The notes below the pieces were generated by a model that ran no database searches, had not been told where the DNA came from, and saw nothing but the letters and a program-made list of their open reading frames with translations. Source: Staphylococcus haemolyticus (GTDB lineage: Bacteria > Bacillota > Bacilli > Staphylococcales > Staphylococcaceae). Taken from it: DNA of 64,000 bases. Each line of letters begins with the position of its first letter. The first letter of the stretch is position 1. The position numbers and the translations under genes were made by a program. The stretch spans positions 2,108,001-2,172,000 of the forward strand of contig NZ_CP035291.1 of the NCBI RefSeq assembly GCF_006094395.1, read 5' to 3'. Positions 8,679-17,618 of the stretch are shown one piece after another.

Positions 8679-10244
8679 TTAAACCAATCCTAACCATTTC
8701 CAATATGTCAAACTAAATATGATTACTAAGATATAGGCAATAATAGTTAGTGGTACTCCTGTCTTTAGGAAGTCTTTAACTGTGAATGTACCCGTACCAT
8801 AAGCAAGCATGTTTTGTGGTGCGCTAACAGGTAATAAGAAACCAAAGCTAATTACAAATTGTTGAATGAGCACAAATCCAATCGATTGATCACCTAAATG
8901 TAATGTAGCTGTAAGTGATATAAATACCGGTATGAGCGCTGAAGATAAACTTGTTGCACTCGCGAACCCAAGATGAATCAAGATATTAAATAGTGTTATA
9001 AGAGCAATAGTAGCTATGAGTGGCATATGTTGTAACCCCATAAGCCCGAAGGTTTGGTCACTCAGCCACTGTGCAGCGCCTGTTTTTAGTAGTACATTCC
9101 CTAATGAAATCCCTACTCCAAATACTATAATTGTTCCCCAAGGTATTGTTTTTTCTACACCTTTCCATGTAATAACACCAACTTTAGGTGTTAACATAAT
9201 TGCTAAAGCAATTAAAGTAATTGACGCAGAGTCTATAGGATGTAGAATCTTTTCAGTAGACCAGAAGAAAAGTAATAACACAGATATAATTATCAGACGC
9301 CATTCTCTAAAAGATACTGGTCCTAATTTATCTAATTCTTCTTTTATCAATTCTTTGCCACCTTCAATTTCTTTATGTTCAGGTGGCATCACTTTCATCA
9401 TGATAAAGAATAAAGCGATTGACATAAGGATAGACCATGGTGCTGCATATAAGAACCATTCTCCCCATGACACATCGTGTCCTAAGTTCTGATTAATAAA
9501 ATTAGTAGCTACAATATTTTGAGCAGCCGCTGTTTTTATACCAATGTTCCAAATCGAAACGGCCTGGACTGCTGTAATAATTAAAAGTGATGCAAGTTTA
9601 CTTTCTTTTGATACTTTGAATGCGGCAATCATACCTAATAAGATTGGTACAACTGCACCCGCTCTTGCAGTTGCTGAAGGAACAAAGAAAGCTAATAAAA
9701 TTGAAACTAAGATCGCACCGATAACAATATTACGTGTTTTATTACCTACAATTGATAGCACTAGTAAAGCCAAACGTTTATGTAATTGCGTCTCTTGCAT
9801 CGCTGCTGCCAAAAATAATGCCGCTGCTACTAATGCAACCGCAGATGTCGAAAATCCACTAAATGCATGCGTTAATGCATTTCCCGTGCCTAACCAATCA
9901 GCGCCAGATAATATTTTATCTCCCTCTTTTGGATTACCTAGTTTCTCTGACAGTTGTTGGACTGGACTAAATCCACAAATTAAAATGATTAAACCTAAAA
10001 TCATTGTTGCTGAAACTGGATACGTCACAGCTTCGGTTACCCACATAATAACGGCAAACGCTAAGATGGCAAGAGCTCCTTTTGCCATTATTGGTAACCC
10101 TGCTGGTGTTGGTAATAACAAGATAATTAATAAAATGGCAAAGCTTATAATAATCCAAATTGGCTTGTAACCACTTTTACTCTTTTTCCCTTTTTTATTT
10201 TTTAAAAGGTTGTTATTCTCCTGTGTAGCCTGCACTTTTTCCAT
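8679..10244 (-). CDS. DASS-family sodium:dicarboxylate symporter (SdcS-like)
   Basis: 521-residue membrane transporter of the divalent anion:Na+ symporter family, probably importing succinate, malate or fumarate. Seen: basic N-terminus (KNKKGKKSKSG), about 12 helices, and the substrate- and sodium-site SNT-like loops including SATARAGAVVPI and the late NILIHLGFASATSLSSALIPVF. Sulfate and citrate members exist, so the substrate is inferred. ATG 10244 has AAGGGAGTGG upstream; a GTG 9 bp earlier is rejected. A weak palindromic AAAGCGCTT (about 10285-10293) lies upstream and might be a degenerate cre site. Confidence 0.85.
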   Translation of the reverse strand: MEKVQATQENNNLLKNKKGKKSKSGYKPIWIIISFAILLIILLLPTPAGLPIMAKGALAILAFAVIMWVTEAVTYPVSATMILGLIILICGFSPVQQLSEKLGNPKEGDKILSGADWLGTGNALTHAFSGFSTSAVALVAAALFLAAAMQETQLHKRLALLVLSIVGNKTRNIVIGAILVSILLAFFVPSATARAGAVVPILLGMIAAFKVSKESKLASLLIITAVQAVSIWNIGIKTAAAQNIVATNFINQNLGHDVSWGEWFLYAAPWSILMSIALFFIMMKVMPPEHKEIEGGKELIKEELDKLGPVSFREWRLIIISVLLLFFWSTEKILHPIDSASITLIALAIMLTPKVGVITWKGVEKTIPWGTIIVFGVGISLGNVLLKTGAAQWLSDQTFGLMGLQHMPLIATIALITLFNILIHLGFASATSLSSALIPVFISLTATLHLGDQSIGFVLIQQFVISFGFLLPVSAPQNMLAYGTGTFTVKDFLKTGVPLTIIAYILVIIFSLTYWKWLGLV

Positions 10245-10360
10245 AGATACCACTCCCTTAATTCGTCAATTTCAGTATATCAAGAAAGCGCTTCATCAAC
10301 GATTGAATGTGACAAAATACACAAAATATTCACTTTTCATATTATTTTAAGCATAAAAAA

Positions 10361-10395
10361 ACTTTGTGATAACGTCTTACTGACTATCACAAAGT
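10361..10395 (-). terminator. Terminator after small membrane gene
   Basis: ACTTTGTGATA (10361-10371) pairs perfectly with TATCACAAAGT (10385-10395); on the minus strand a run of seven Ts follows. Confidence 0.8.
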
Positions 10396-10419
10396 CTATG
10401 TCATTCTTAACAAAATTAT

Positions 10420-10716
10420 TTAACCAAAAATTTCACGATTTAAGCCAAAAACATATAATAGCGTAAAGAATGTAGCCCCACTTAAAACGGTCAAAATTAA
10501 AGATAAAATAAGTGTTCGTTTAAAGCGATTAATAAAAGCTATGAATAAAATACCTAAATTGTATGCAAAAAAGAGTCCGAATAAAGACATTGTCACTTTA
10601 ATGTTAGTATAAAATATATTAAATAGCAGTACGATAATAGCAAAAACTGTATAAGGAATCGTAATACATCTAAATTCAAAACGAATTTGTTTCGTACGTT
10701 TATCTTCGTTATTCAT
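10420..10716 (-). CDS. Small membrane protein, unknown
   Basis: 98 residues with a charged N-terminus (NNEDKRTKQIRFEF) and three hydrophobic helices. No family recognised. ATG 10716 lies 8 bp after AGGAGG, better than the TTG 6 bp upstream. Own terminator; probably monocistronic. Confidence 0.7.
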   Translation of the reverse strand: MNNEDKRTKQIRFEFRCITIPYTVFAIIVLLFNIFYTNIKVTMSLFGLFFAYNLGILFIAFINRFKRTLILSLILTVLSGATFFTLLYVFGLNREIFG

Positions 10717-10789
10717 GGTCAAACCCTCCTATTTTTATTATAAAACATAAAAAAGTAAACGCCTATGTCATAACTGTGACAAAACGATA

Positions 10790-11719
10790 TTATGTGAATT
10801 GAATCATATCAAGTTGATTACGTAATCTATCTGTATCCAATGACTCTCCAATGATAACGATAGTCATCGGTACGTCTTTATAGATAATGCCATAATCAGG
10901 TAAGCCCATTGCATATTGAAATTCATATGTTACTTCTGGTAGATCTCTAAACTTCACAAATCCTTTTAAGCGAAGTACACTATCTGGCAAACGCATAATA
11001 AATTGATAAAATAACTGACGGTCTATTGCTGCTGTAAATGTATACTGCATCGACTGAATTCCATGATGATGTATATGTTTATGCTGAATTTCATTATGTT
11101 GAATCACTTTACCGTTGATCTGTTCATCATTAAATTGACTATAAGTGGTAATAATTATAGGCGCTTGTGGATTGAGTTTATTTAAATTTTCTTTAACTTC
11201 GTTAAGTGCTTCTTCACCTATTAAATCAGTTTTATTTAGTATTATCGTATCACTATAACGTAATTGTTCTTCTAATAACTGAGTTGTTGAAGGACTATAG
11301 ACTTCTTTTTTAGTGAATCTTTGTGCATCTACAATACCAATAATTGTTGGTTCATGAACATTTTTTATTATTGTAGGGTCTTGGCAAGCCGAATAAATCT
11401 CAAAGGGATGCGCTAAACCAGTTGCTTCTATAAGAATATGACTCGTATCTGTTTGATCAATCAACTGTTTCAATTGGTTAACTAAATCGTTATTTAAATC
11501 ACAGCATACGCAGCCATTAATTAAAGAATGAATGGAAACATCATTTCCAAGTAATAAACTATCAACGTCAAAAGATCCAAATTCATTCATTATAATTGTT
11601 ATTTTCTCATCTTTTTTTAATAATTGCTCTATATAATGTTTTAGAAATGTAGTTTTACCACTTCCTAAAAAGCCATTTACGATTGTAATTGATACTTTTT
11701 CATTTTTATTATTTATCAT
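10790..11719 (-). CDS. CobW/COG0523-family metallochaperone GTPase
   Basis: 309-residue G3E GTPase thought to deliver a metal, often zinc, to target proteins. Seen: Walker A GFLGSGKTT (16-24), MNEFG switch region (44-48), the diagnostic CxCC motif CVCC (70-73), NKTD base recognition (161-164), a His-rich patch (HNEIQHKHIHHH, 207-218) between the GTPase and C-terminal CobW_C domains. The histidine cluster supports metal handling. I see no clear Zur box upstream, so zinc regulation is unproven. Confidence 0.88.
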   Translation of the reverse strand: MINNKNEKVSITIVNGFLGSGKTTFLKHYIEQLLKKDEKITIIMNEFGSFDVDSLLLGNDVSIHSLINGCVCCDLNNDLVNQLKQLIDQTDTSHILIEATGLAHPFEIYSACQDPTIIKNVHEPTIIGIVDAQRFTKKEVYSPSTTQLLEEQLRYSDTIILNKTDLIGEEALNEVKENLNKLNPQAPIIITTYSQFNDEQINGKVIQHNEIQHKHIHHHGIQSMQYTFTAAIDRQLFYQFIMRLPDSVLRLKGFVKFRDLPEVTYEFQYAMGLPDYGIIYKDVPMTIVIIGESLDTDRLRNQLDMIQFT

Positions 11720-11942
11720 TTTAAAATCTCTTTTCTTTTTAAAATTAATTTGAATATGATAATATATGTATTTATTTTAGATTACACTTGATTAAAATAG
11801 AAATATCTTCTAGAATTTAAACATACTTTAATTTTAGCATGGCATTGAGACGAAGTGTGTTGCAAGTTATATTTTATACAACATAGACGAAATTTAATCC
11901 GAAACATAGAGGGACGGATAGAATGTCTGGAGGAGAACTTTA

Positions 11943-12380
11943 ATGTCTGAACAACATAATTTGAAAGAGCAACTCTGCTTTAGTTTGTACAATGCACAAA
12001 GACAAGTTAATCGCTACTATTCAAATAAAGTCTTTAAAAAATACAATCTTACGTACCCACAATTTTTAGTGCTAAGTATTTTATGGGATGAATCTCCTGT
12101 AAATGTTAAAAAGGTAGTTACAGAACTAGCTTTAGATACTGGTACTGTATCACCTTTATTAAAAAGAATGGAACAAGTTGACCTCATCAAACGCGAACGT
12201 TCTGAAGTTGATCAACGTGAAGTATTTATTCATCTTACTGAGAAAAGCGAAAAATTCAAACCTGAATTAAGCGATGCATCTCAAAAAGTCGCGAATGCTT
12301 CTTCTTTAAGTAATGATGAAGTACATGAACTCAATCGTCTATTAGGGAAAGTCATTGATGCTTTTACCGAGTCAAAGTAA
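11943..12380 (+). CDS. mgrA: Global regulator MgrA (MarR family)
   Basis: 145-residue cytosolic dimeric DNA-binding protein, nearly identical through its first 100 residues to S. aureus MgrA. Seen: the single redox-sensing Cys12 in [13 protein letters not shown], the winged helix at about 35-100 ([23 protein letters not shown]) and the C-terminal dimer helix. In S. aureus it controls autolysis, capsule, toxins, agr and efflux genes including norA and abcA, both in this window. TGGAGGAG ribosome site. An insertion sequence lies just past its terminator; the coding region is untouched. Confidence 0.96.
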   Translation: MSEQHNLKEQLCFSLYNAQRQVNRYYSNKVFKKYNLTYPQFLVLSILWDESPVNVKKVVTELALDTGTVSPLLKRMEQVDLIKRERSEVDQREVFIHLTEKSEKFKPELSDASQKVANASSLSNDEVHELNRLLGKVIDAFTESK

Positions 12381-12450
12381 AATGACATGCTAATACTAAG
12401 CCAATTAAAGTTATTCGTTTCGAATCAAATTACTATATATTTATCAATAA

Positions 12451-12493
12451 CGAAAAGCCTGAGTTATCTATAACAGATACCTCAGGTTTTTCG
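12451..12493 (+). terminator. mgrA terminator
   Basis: Long hairpin: CGAAAAGCCTGAG pairs with CTCAGGTTTTTCG (one G-T), with an inner TATCT/AGATA stem. It lies 70 bp after the mgrA stop and upstream of the insertion sequence, so mgrA transcription should end before the element. Confidence 0.75.
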
Positions 12494-12513
12494 TTTTAAG
12501 ACAACGTATGCGT

Positions 12514-12521
12514 ATATTTAA
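12514..12521. repeat. Left copy of 8-bp target duplication
   Basis: ATATTTAA immediately before the left inverted repeat of the insertion sequence, identical to 14011-14018. Confidence 0.9.
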
Positions 12522-12590
12522 GGTTCTATAATAAATTGGACTGATGACAAAATTCATCAGTCCAATTTTTATGTTTTTGAATAGAAAAAA

Positions 12591-12651
12591 GGCGCAATTA
12601 CCTCTATAATTATTAGCTACCAAACAAAATAAAAAAGAAAGGTAATGCGCC
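12591..12651 (+). promoter_or_regulatory. Hairpin covering the transposase ribosome site
   Basis: GGCGCAATTACCT (12591-12603) is complementary, with one bulged base, to AGGTAATGCGCC (12640-12651). The right arm includes the GG of the AAAGAAAGG ribosome site and ends one base before the transposase ATG at 12653. RNA entering from outside would fold and hide the start, as known for several insertion sequences; inferred here. Confidence 0.6.
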
Positions 12652-12652
12652 T

Positions 12653-13969
12653 ATGTGTAAGTCTATATTAAAAACATTAAGAATTAAAGATAAAAATATC
12701 AATTTTTCAGACGAAGTGATTGAGAAAAAATATAAAGGACGAATGAGCCTGTTTTATTATGCCGAGCTCACTTATCAACCTACATATTGTGAAAATTGTT
12801 TAGCTAAAAATGATAATTTCTCTATAGTAAAAAATGGTAAGAAAACCTCAACGATTACTTTGCTTAAAATTATGGAAATGCCCGCTTATTTAAATCTTCA
12901 AAAACAAAGATTTTATTGTAAAACATGCGATAGTCATTTTACTGCTAAATCTAATATTGTCGACGCTCATTGCTTTATTTCAAATAAAACAAAACTTGCA
13001 GTTTTAAATAAAGCACAAGAATGCCGCTCTCAAAAATCTATCGCTAAGTCATGCTTAATATCATCAATGACTGTGTCTAGAGTGATTAATCAAGCGGCAA
13101 GCGACGTAGGTCAGTCTTCTTTTGATGCTTTACCTGAACACTTAATGATGGACGAATTTAAAAGTGTTAAAAATGTAACTGGGAAAATGAGCTTTATTTA
13201 TGCAGATGCTGTATCGCACCGCATCGTAGATGTGGTAGCGGATCGTAAGTTAAAATCGTTAAAAGATCATTTTTATCGCTATTCTTTGAAACTAAGACAA
13301 AAAGTCAAAACAGTAACGATTGATATGTATGAACCATATATGTCGCTAATCAAGCAATTATTTCCTAACGCGAAGATTATTATTGATCGTTTTCATATTG
13401 TTCAATCCTTAAATCGAGCGTTAAATATGTCTAGAGTTCATGTAATGAATTGTTATAGGGCCTCAAATAGACCGCTTTATAATAAATATAAAAGTTATTG
13501 GAAATTATTTCTTAAACCTTTTGAAACGCTAGAGGCATTTAATTATCGTAAAGTCCATTTATTTAAAGAGTGGAAAACTGAAAAAGGCATTGTAAATTAC
13601 TTATTAGATGTAGATGAAGAATTATATAATACATATCACTACGTTCATGAGCTAAGACGATTTTTAAAAGAAAACCAAATAGAGAAATTTAATCATAAAC
13701 TCTTTTCTATTCATCTTTCAGATGTGTGTCCTAAATTACGCCCAGTCATTAGAACTTTAAGACGATTAGCAACTTTCATTGAAAATACTATGACATATTC
13801 TAACCTGACCAACGGTCCGTTAGAAGGAATTAATAATAAAATCAAACTCATTAAAAGGGTATCTTTTGGTTATAGAAATTATGATAATTTACGTAATAGA
13901 ATTATTATAACTTCGCGACTATTTGCCTCAACAACAAAAAAAGAGATTAAACAACCTAAGGTTGCTTAA
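12653..13969 (+). CDS. ISL3-family transposase
   Basis: 438 residues, full length. Seen: N-terminal zinc ribbon with C46-x2-C49 and C89-x2-C92, a helix-turn-helix near 118-148 (SIAKSCLISSMTVSRVI), and the DDE catalytic domain with MMDEFK (Asp167), TIDMYEPY (Asp224), IIIDRFHIVQ (about 242-251) and the final glutamate in GPLEGINNKIK (Glu391). It catalyses cut-and-join of the element ends. No stop or frameshift, so the element may still be active. Confidence 0.95.
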   Translation: MCKSILKTLRIKDKNINFSDEVIEKKYKGRMSLFYYAELTYQPTYCENCLAKNDNFSIVKNGKKTSTITLLKIMEMPAYLNLQKQRFYCKTCDSHFTAKSNIVDAHCFISNKTKLAVLNKAQECRSQKSIAKSCLISSMTVSRVINQAASDVGQSSFDALPEHLMMDEFKSVKNVTGKMSFIYADAVSHRIVDVVADRKLKSLKDHFYRYSLKLRQKVKTVTIDMYEPYMSLIKQLFPNAKIIIDRFHIVQSLNRALNMSRVHVMNCYRASNRPLYNKYKSYWKLFLKPFETLEAFNYRKVHLFKEWKTEKGIVNYLLDVDEELYNTYHYVHELRRFLKENQIEKFNHKLFSIHLSDVCPKLRPVIRTLRRLATFIENTMTYSNLTNGPLEGINNKIKLIKRVSFGYRNYDNLRNRIIITSRLFASTTKKEIKQPKVA

Positions 13970-14010
13970 TCTCAATATTAGGACTCATCAGTCCGATTTG
14001 ACATAGAGCC

Positions 14011-14018
14011 ATATTTAA
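14011..14018. repeat. Right copy of 8-bp target duplication
   Basis: ATATTTAA immediately after the right inverted repeat; matches 12514-12521 exactly, indicating a fairly recent single insertion. Confidence 0.9.
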
Positions 14019-14025
14019 ATATTGT

Positions 14026-15687
14026 CTAATTCATTTTTAATAAACGACTTAAATAATGGTTGCCATGACTTAGTTCATCATAACTTCCTTGTTCTCTAAT
14101 CTGTCCATCAATAAGAACAACTATCTTGTCGAAATATGGCAGTAATTTTAAATCATGCGTTGCAATTACCAGTGTTTCAACTTGTTCATCAATCAATTGC
14201 ATCACTTGTTTAGTATTATCCTCATCTAATGCAGTCGTTGGTTCATCTAATAACCATATTGAGGAACCTTTTATTAAAAGTCGTCCTAATGCAATACGTT
14301 GCACCTCACCACCTGATAATGTGTTTCCATCTAAAGTGATTGTTTTTTCTAGATCTAGATAGCCTAAATTGAGGCTCGTTAAGACACGTTGAATGACATC
14401 ATCATTTTTACTAGAGAACATATTGTAACGTAATGTACCATCAAATAATTGTTGTGATTGTAAAAGAACATTAAGCTTTTCAAAGCGAATGTCTTCATCT
14501 AGTTGTGATATGTTCTGACCATCGAGAGAAACTTGTCCTTTATCGATATCGTACAAACCACTCATGATTTGTAATAATGTACTTTTTCCTGAACCAGATG
14601 GTCCAACAATCGCTACTTTTTCCCCTTTTCCAACAGTTAAATTAATATTGGATAACGTTGGTATTTCTTGATGTTCGTAACTAAATGATACATTCCTAAT
14701 ATTGTATACGTTACTCTGTTTTGTTACCAATGATTGCTTAGATTGATCTACTGGATATGATAGAACATCATTTAAACTATTTAACGCTTCATCAGTATCT
14801 GCTTTGTAATATGCAAAGTTACTCATAGGCACTGTTTGTTCGAATAAAGTTAACATCATCAAAACAATACTCGTTAAATACACAACATTTAATTGTCCTT
14901 CTTTAACTTGAATAAATCCTAATGCTAAGGTAGCAAATATAGCGATCATTGCGATTATATTTAGCATATAATCATATAAAGTTAAAAATCGCGCTTCTTT
15001 CGATTGCATTTTGTCATACGATTCTAATGCATTCATTAAATCTTCACGATAGGCTTCTACATTGTTAAAACGATCTAACTCAGCATAGCCTTCTTTGTAA
15101 TCGTAAAATTGGGTAATCGTAGTTTGTTGCTGTTGTGCAACTTGTTGCTTTAATTTGCCTACACGTTTAGCACTCAACCACGGTACAAGCCAAAGTGAAC
15201 AGAACATACTTATAATGATAACTATAGCATGCATAACACTAAAATATACCAATGTTACTGCTGCAATAATTGCTGTGAAACCAATGACAACCGGTGGATA
15301 AAAGACTCTTAAATAGATGTTTTGTAAAGCTTCTACTTTGCTTATCATTTTAGTCAATAAATCAGCGGATGAATATTGGCGATATAAATTAGGTACTCTA
15401 GGGATTAATTTTTCTAAAAATTGAACCCGAACATCTCGTAACATTGTAAATGTCGTTTTGTGTGATAGTAAACGCTCCCCATATCTTGCAATCGCACGTA
15501 TAAACCCGAACAACTTAACCGATACAACTAACACCATTAATGCATATAAAGGTGCGCCTAAAGCACTTTGAGTTACCATGTAACCACTTAAGAAGAACAT
15601 TGCTAATGCAACGACACTCCCAATAACACCCGTCAATATTGCTAATATTAAATCTTTGTCAGGTCGAAATCGAATTTGTGGTTTCAC
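14026..15687 (-). CDS. cydC: CydC-like ABC exporter subunit
   Basis: 553-residue half-transporter: six-helix exporter domain (to about 310) and an ATPase domain with Walker A GPSGSGKST, signature LSGGEVQRIALGR and Walker B SIWLLDEPTTALDE. CydDC heterodimers export cysteine or glutathione (or transport heme) to keep the outer membrane face reduced for cytochrome assembly. Its start overlaps the end of the partner gene by 4 bp. No cydAB genes are nearby, so the physiological role is inferred from the family. The convergent side carries the insertion sequence, whose right end lies 16 bp past the stop codon. Confidence 0.82.
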   Translation of the reverse strand: MKPQIRFRPDKDLILAILTGVIGSVVALAMFFLSGYMVTQSALGAPLYALMVLVVSVKLFGFIRAIARYGERLLSHKTTFTMLRDVRVQFLEKLIPRVPNLYRQYSSADLLTKMISKVEALQNIYLRVFYPPVVIGFTAIIAAVTLVYFSVMHAIVIIISMFCSLWLVPWLSAKRVGKLKQQVAQQQQTTITQFYDYKEGYAELDRFNNVEAYREDLMNALESYDKMQSKEARFLTLYDYMLNIIAMIAIFATLALGFIQVKEGQLNVVYLTSIVLMMLTLFEQTVPMSNFAYYKADTDEALNSLNDVLSYPVDQSKQSLVTKQSNVYNIRNVSFSYEHQEIPTLSNINLTVGKGEKVAIVGPSGSGKSTLLQIMSGLYDIDKGQVSLDGQNISQLDEDIRFEKLNVLLQSQQLFDGTLRYNMFSSKNDDVIQRVLTSLNLGYLDLEKTITLDGNTLSGGEVQRIALGRLLIKGSSIWLLDEPTTALDEDNTKQVMQLIDEQVETLVIATHDLKLLPYFDKIVVLIDGQIREQGSYDELSHGNHYLSRLLKMN

Positions 15688-17315
15688 ACTAAGTCACCAC
15701 CTTTTTCAAGTCTTACAGAAATCGTTTGATCATCTTCAACTAAGTAACCATCTTTTATAAATAATCGTCGCGTTGCTTGACGAATCGTTGAATCGCGATG
15801 GGCAATCATAATCATCGTTACCCCTTCAAAATGTTGTGCGACTACTTGTTGAATAACAGTTTCAGTCTCTAAATCCAGGCCAGTGGTAGGTTCATCAAAA
15901 ACAACAATATCAGGATTCATTAATAACACCCTTGATAACTCAATACGACGCATTTGTCCGCCTGATAGCATTTCTCCACCTTCACCTATTCTGCTATGAA
16001 TACCATTTTTTAGAGACATTACCTTTTCTTTTAGTCCAACCATCTCTAACACATGAAGAATTTGGTCGTCATCAACTTTTTTAAACATTGCTATGTTGTC
16101 TTTAATTGATGCTGAAAAAATATAAGGATTTTGACTTAGCATTCCAATTTGATTAACACATTTGTTAAAAGATACATGCCCACTCGTCGGACGTACTATT
16201 TGAGTAAGTAATTTGGCTAAAGTCGTTTTACCTGCACCACTTGGTCCTACAATAGCTACATTTTCACCCTTATCTATCTTGAGCGATATATCACGAATGG
16301 CATAAGAAGGACTATTCGGATACTGATAATTGACGTTGCGCATCTTAATAAGAGATTCTTGTTGCTCTTTTACTATTTCTTGATTAGTAAGCGGTGTGTT
16401 TTCAGAATCTAAAAATTCAAAAACTACATCAATTGCACCCTCACTTTGTTTACCTGTGTGGAAAGCTTGTCCTAAATCTTTAATAGCATTATAAAATTCA
16501 GGAGCTAATATAATTGCAATAGCTGCTGTTTTAAAATCAATATTATGAAAGACAACAAGACTTAATGCTGCTTCTAATGCAACCAATCCAATACCAAGCA
16601 TACTTATGAATTCGAGCATCAAACTTGATAAAAATGCACTTTTTAATATGCGCATCGTTAAATCTCGAAATTGTGTACTATCTTCATATACTTGCTTTTT
16701 CGTGTGGGCTGTCTGTCTAAAAAGTTTAAGTGTAATGAGTCCCTTAGAAACATTAAGAAAACGTTGACTAAACTGATTTAAATACGTCATTTGATCTTTT
16801 GATTCATCACGTGTTTTAAGTCCAAAAATAATATAAAAAAGTGGAATAAAGGGTGCTGTAACTATCATTATTAATGCGGTATTTAAATGAATAAAACACA
16901 TTGCTATGATAATCATTAAAGGGATCATCATAGATTTAAAGACCTGTGGCAAATAATTTTTAAAAAACGGGGATAGTCCGTCTATTGTCTCTGTTAAAAT
17001 ATTAATTTGCGTTCCTGTTGCAATAGTTGATTCTTTCAAAACAACTTCTCGACGCAATTGATGTTTAACTTTGCCAGCTAACATATCACCTAATCGTAAA
17101 TTAATCATATTCAATGTTGCTCTAAGAATTAAAACGATTAAGATGATAATCAATAGTGAATTTACAGAACTCAAATGATTGTAAAGCACTCGATCTAAAA
17201 AACTCGCAATACTTATATTCTGAACCACTACTGTTATTGCTAAGAACATACTTACAATTCCCATAGATAATGGAAATACTTTATATTTAAAGACTAAATT
17301 CATTAGTTTTTTCAC
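15684..17315 (-). CDS. cydD: CydD-like ABC exporter subunit
   Basis: About 544-residue partner of the CydC-like subunit: exporter membrane domain, then ATPase with GPSGAGKTT, LSGGQMRRIELSRVLL and DIVVFDEPTTGLDLET. I chose GTG 17315 because AGGTGA lies 8 bp upstream; the TTG at 17354 has no ribosome site, and a later ATG (17303) is also possible. Overlap of 4 bp with the downstream gene points to a stoichiometric heterodimer. An alternative is a general multidrug ABC pair, but the paired asymmetric halves favour CydDC. Confidence 0.8.
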   Translation of the reverse strand: MKKLMNLVFKYKVFPLSMGIVSMFLAITVVVQNISIASFLDRVLYNHLSSVNSLLIIILIVLILRATLNMINLRLGDMLAGKVKHQLRREVVLKESTIATGTQINILTETIDGLSPFFKNYLPQVFKSMMIPLMIIIAMCFIHLNTALIMIVTAPFIPLFYIIFGLKTRDESKDQMTYLNQFSQRFLNVSKGLITLKLFRQTAHTKKQVYEDSTQFRDLTMRILKSAFLSSLMLEFISMLGIGLVALEAALSLVVFHNIDFKTAAIAIILAPEFYNAIKDLGQAFHTGKQSEGAIDVVFEFLDSENTPLTNQEIVKEQQESLIKMRNVNYQYPNSPSYAIRDISLKIDKGENVAIVGPSGAGKTTLAKLLTQIVRPTSGHVSFNKCVNQIGMLSQNPYIFSASIKDNIAMFKKVDDDQILHVLEMVGLKEKVMSLKNGIHSRIGEGGEMLSGGQMRRIELSRVLLMNPDIVVFDEPTTGLDLETETVIQQVVAQHFEGVTMIMIAHRDSTIRQATRRLFIKDGYLVEDDQTISVRLEKGGDLV

Positions 17316-17517
17316 TTTATCTTCACCTAATTTATTATTATAAAAGGTTCTCAATTGTTTATCATTTAATATCTTTTAAAAAACAGTGACAAAATAATGA
17401 ACATACAATCTCATTCTTAAGTCCGTTGCGGTAAGTTAGTTATATCAGTAAATTAGTAAAGGTACTGCGATATATTTTATATAAATTCAATTATTAGTTA
17501 TCTCATTATTATTAGCG

Positions 17518-17545
17518 TTGATTTGATGCGTTATGATATTATAGA
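17518..17545 (+). promoter_or_regulatory. Likely uppP promoter
   Basis: -35 TTGATT (17518-17523), 16-bp spacer, -10 TATAGA (17540-17545). This leaves a leader of about 65 bases before the uppP ATG, containing an 18-bp tandem repeat. Confidence 0.45.
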
Positions 17546-17557
17546 AAAGTGAATTTT

Positions 17558-17593
17558 GACAACAATATATTTAAAGACAACAATATTTTAAAT
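17558..17593 (+). repeat. Two-copy 18-bp tandem repeat in the uppP leader
   Basis: GACAACAATATATTTAAA (17558-17575) is followed directly by GACAACAATATTTTAAAT (17576-17593). Both copies start with the same 11 bases. Could be a binding site or replication slippage. Confidence 0.6.
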
Positions 17594-17618
17594 TTTTAAT
17601 AAAAGAAAGAGGTTACTT

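Larger units (their letters stand above)
12522..14010 (+). mobile_element. Complete ISL3-family insertion sequence
   Basis: 1489 bp bounded by 26-bp imperfect inverted repeats that match at 21 of 26 positions (left begins GGTTCTATAATAAATTGG; right, complemented, begins GGCTCTATGTCAAATCGG). It is flanked by a perfect 8-bp direct repeat ATATTTAA, the duplication length expected for ISL3. One intact transposase. Most like the IS1181 group from staphylococci; the exact name needs a database. The left end contains a perfect 12-bp hairpin (TTGGACTGATGA and complement) and the right end a smaller GGACT/AGTCC hairpin. It sits between the convergent genes mgrA and cydC and breaks no gene. Confidence 0.95.

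Noticed and set aside
9016-10170. Two long plus-strand open frames opposite the dicarboxylate transporter gene
   Set aside because: They are antisense shadows of a clear 12-helix transporter; they lack ribosome sites and family resemblance.
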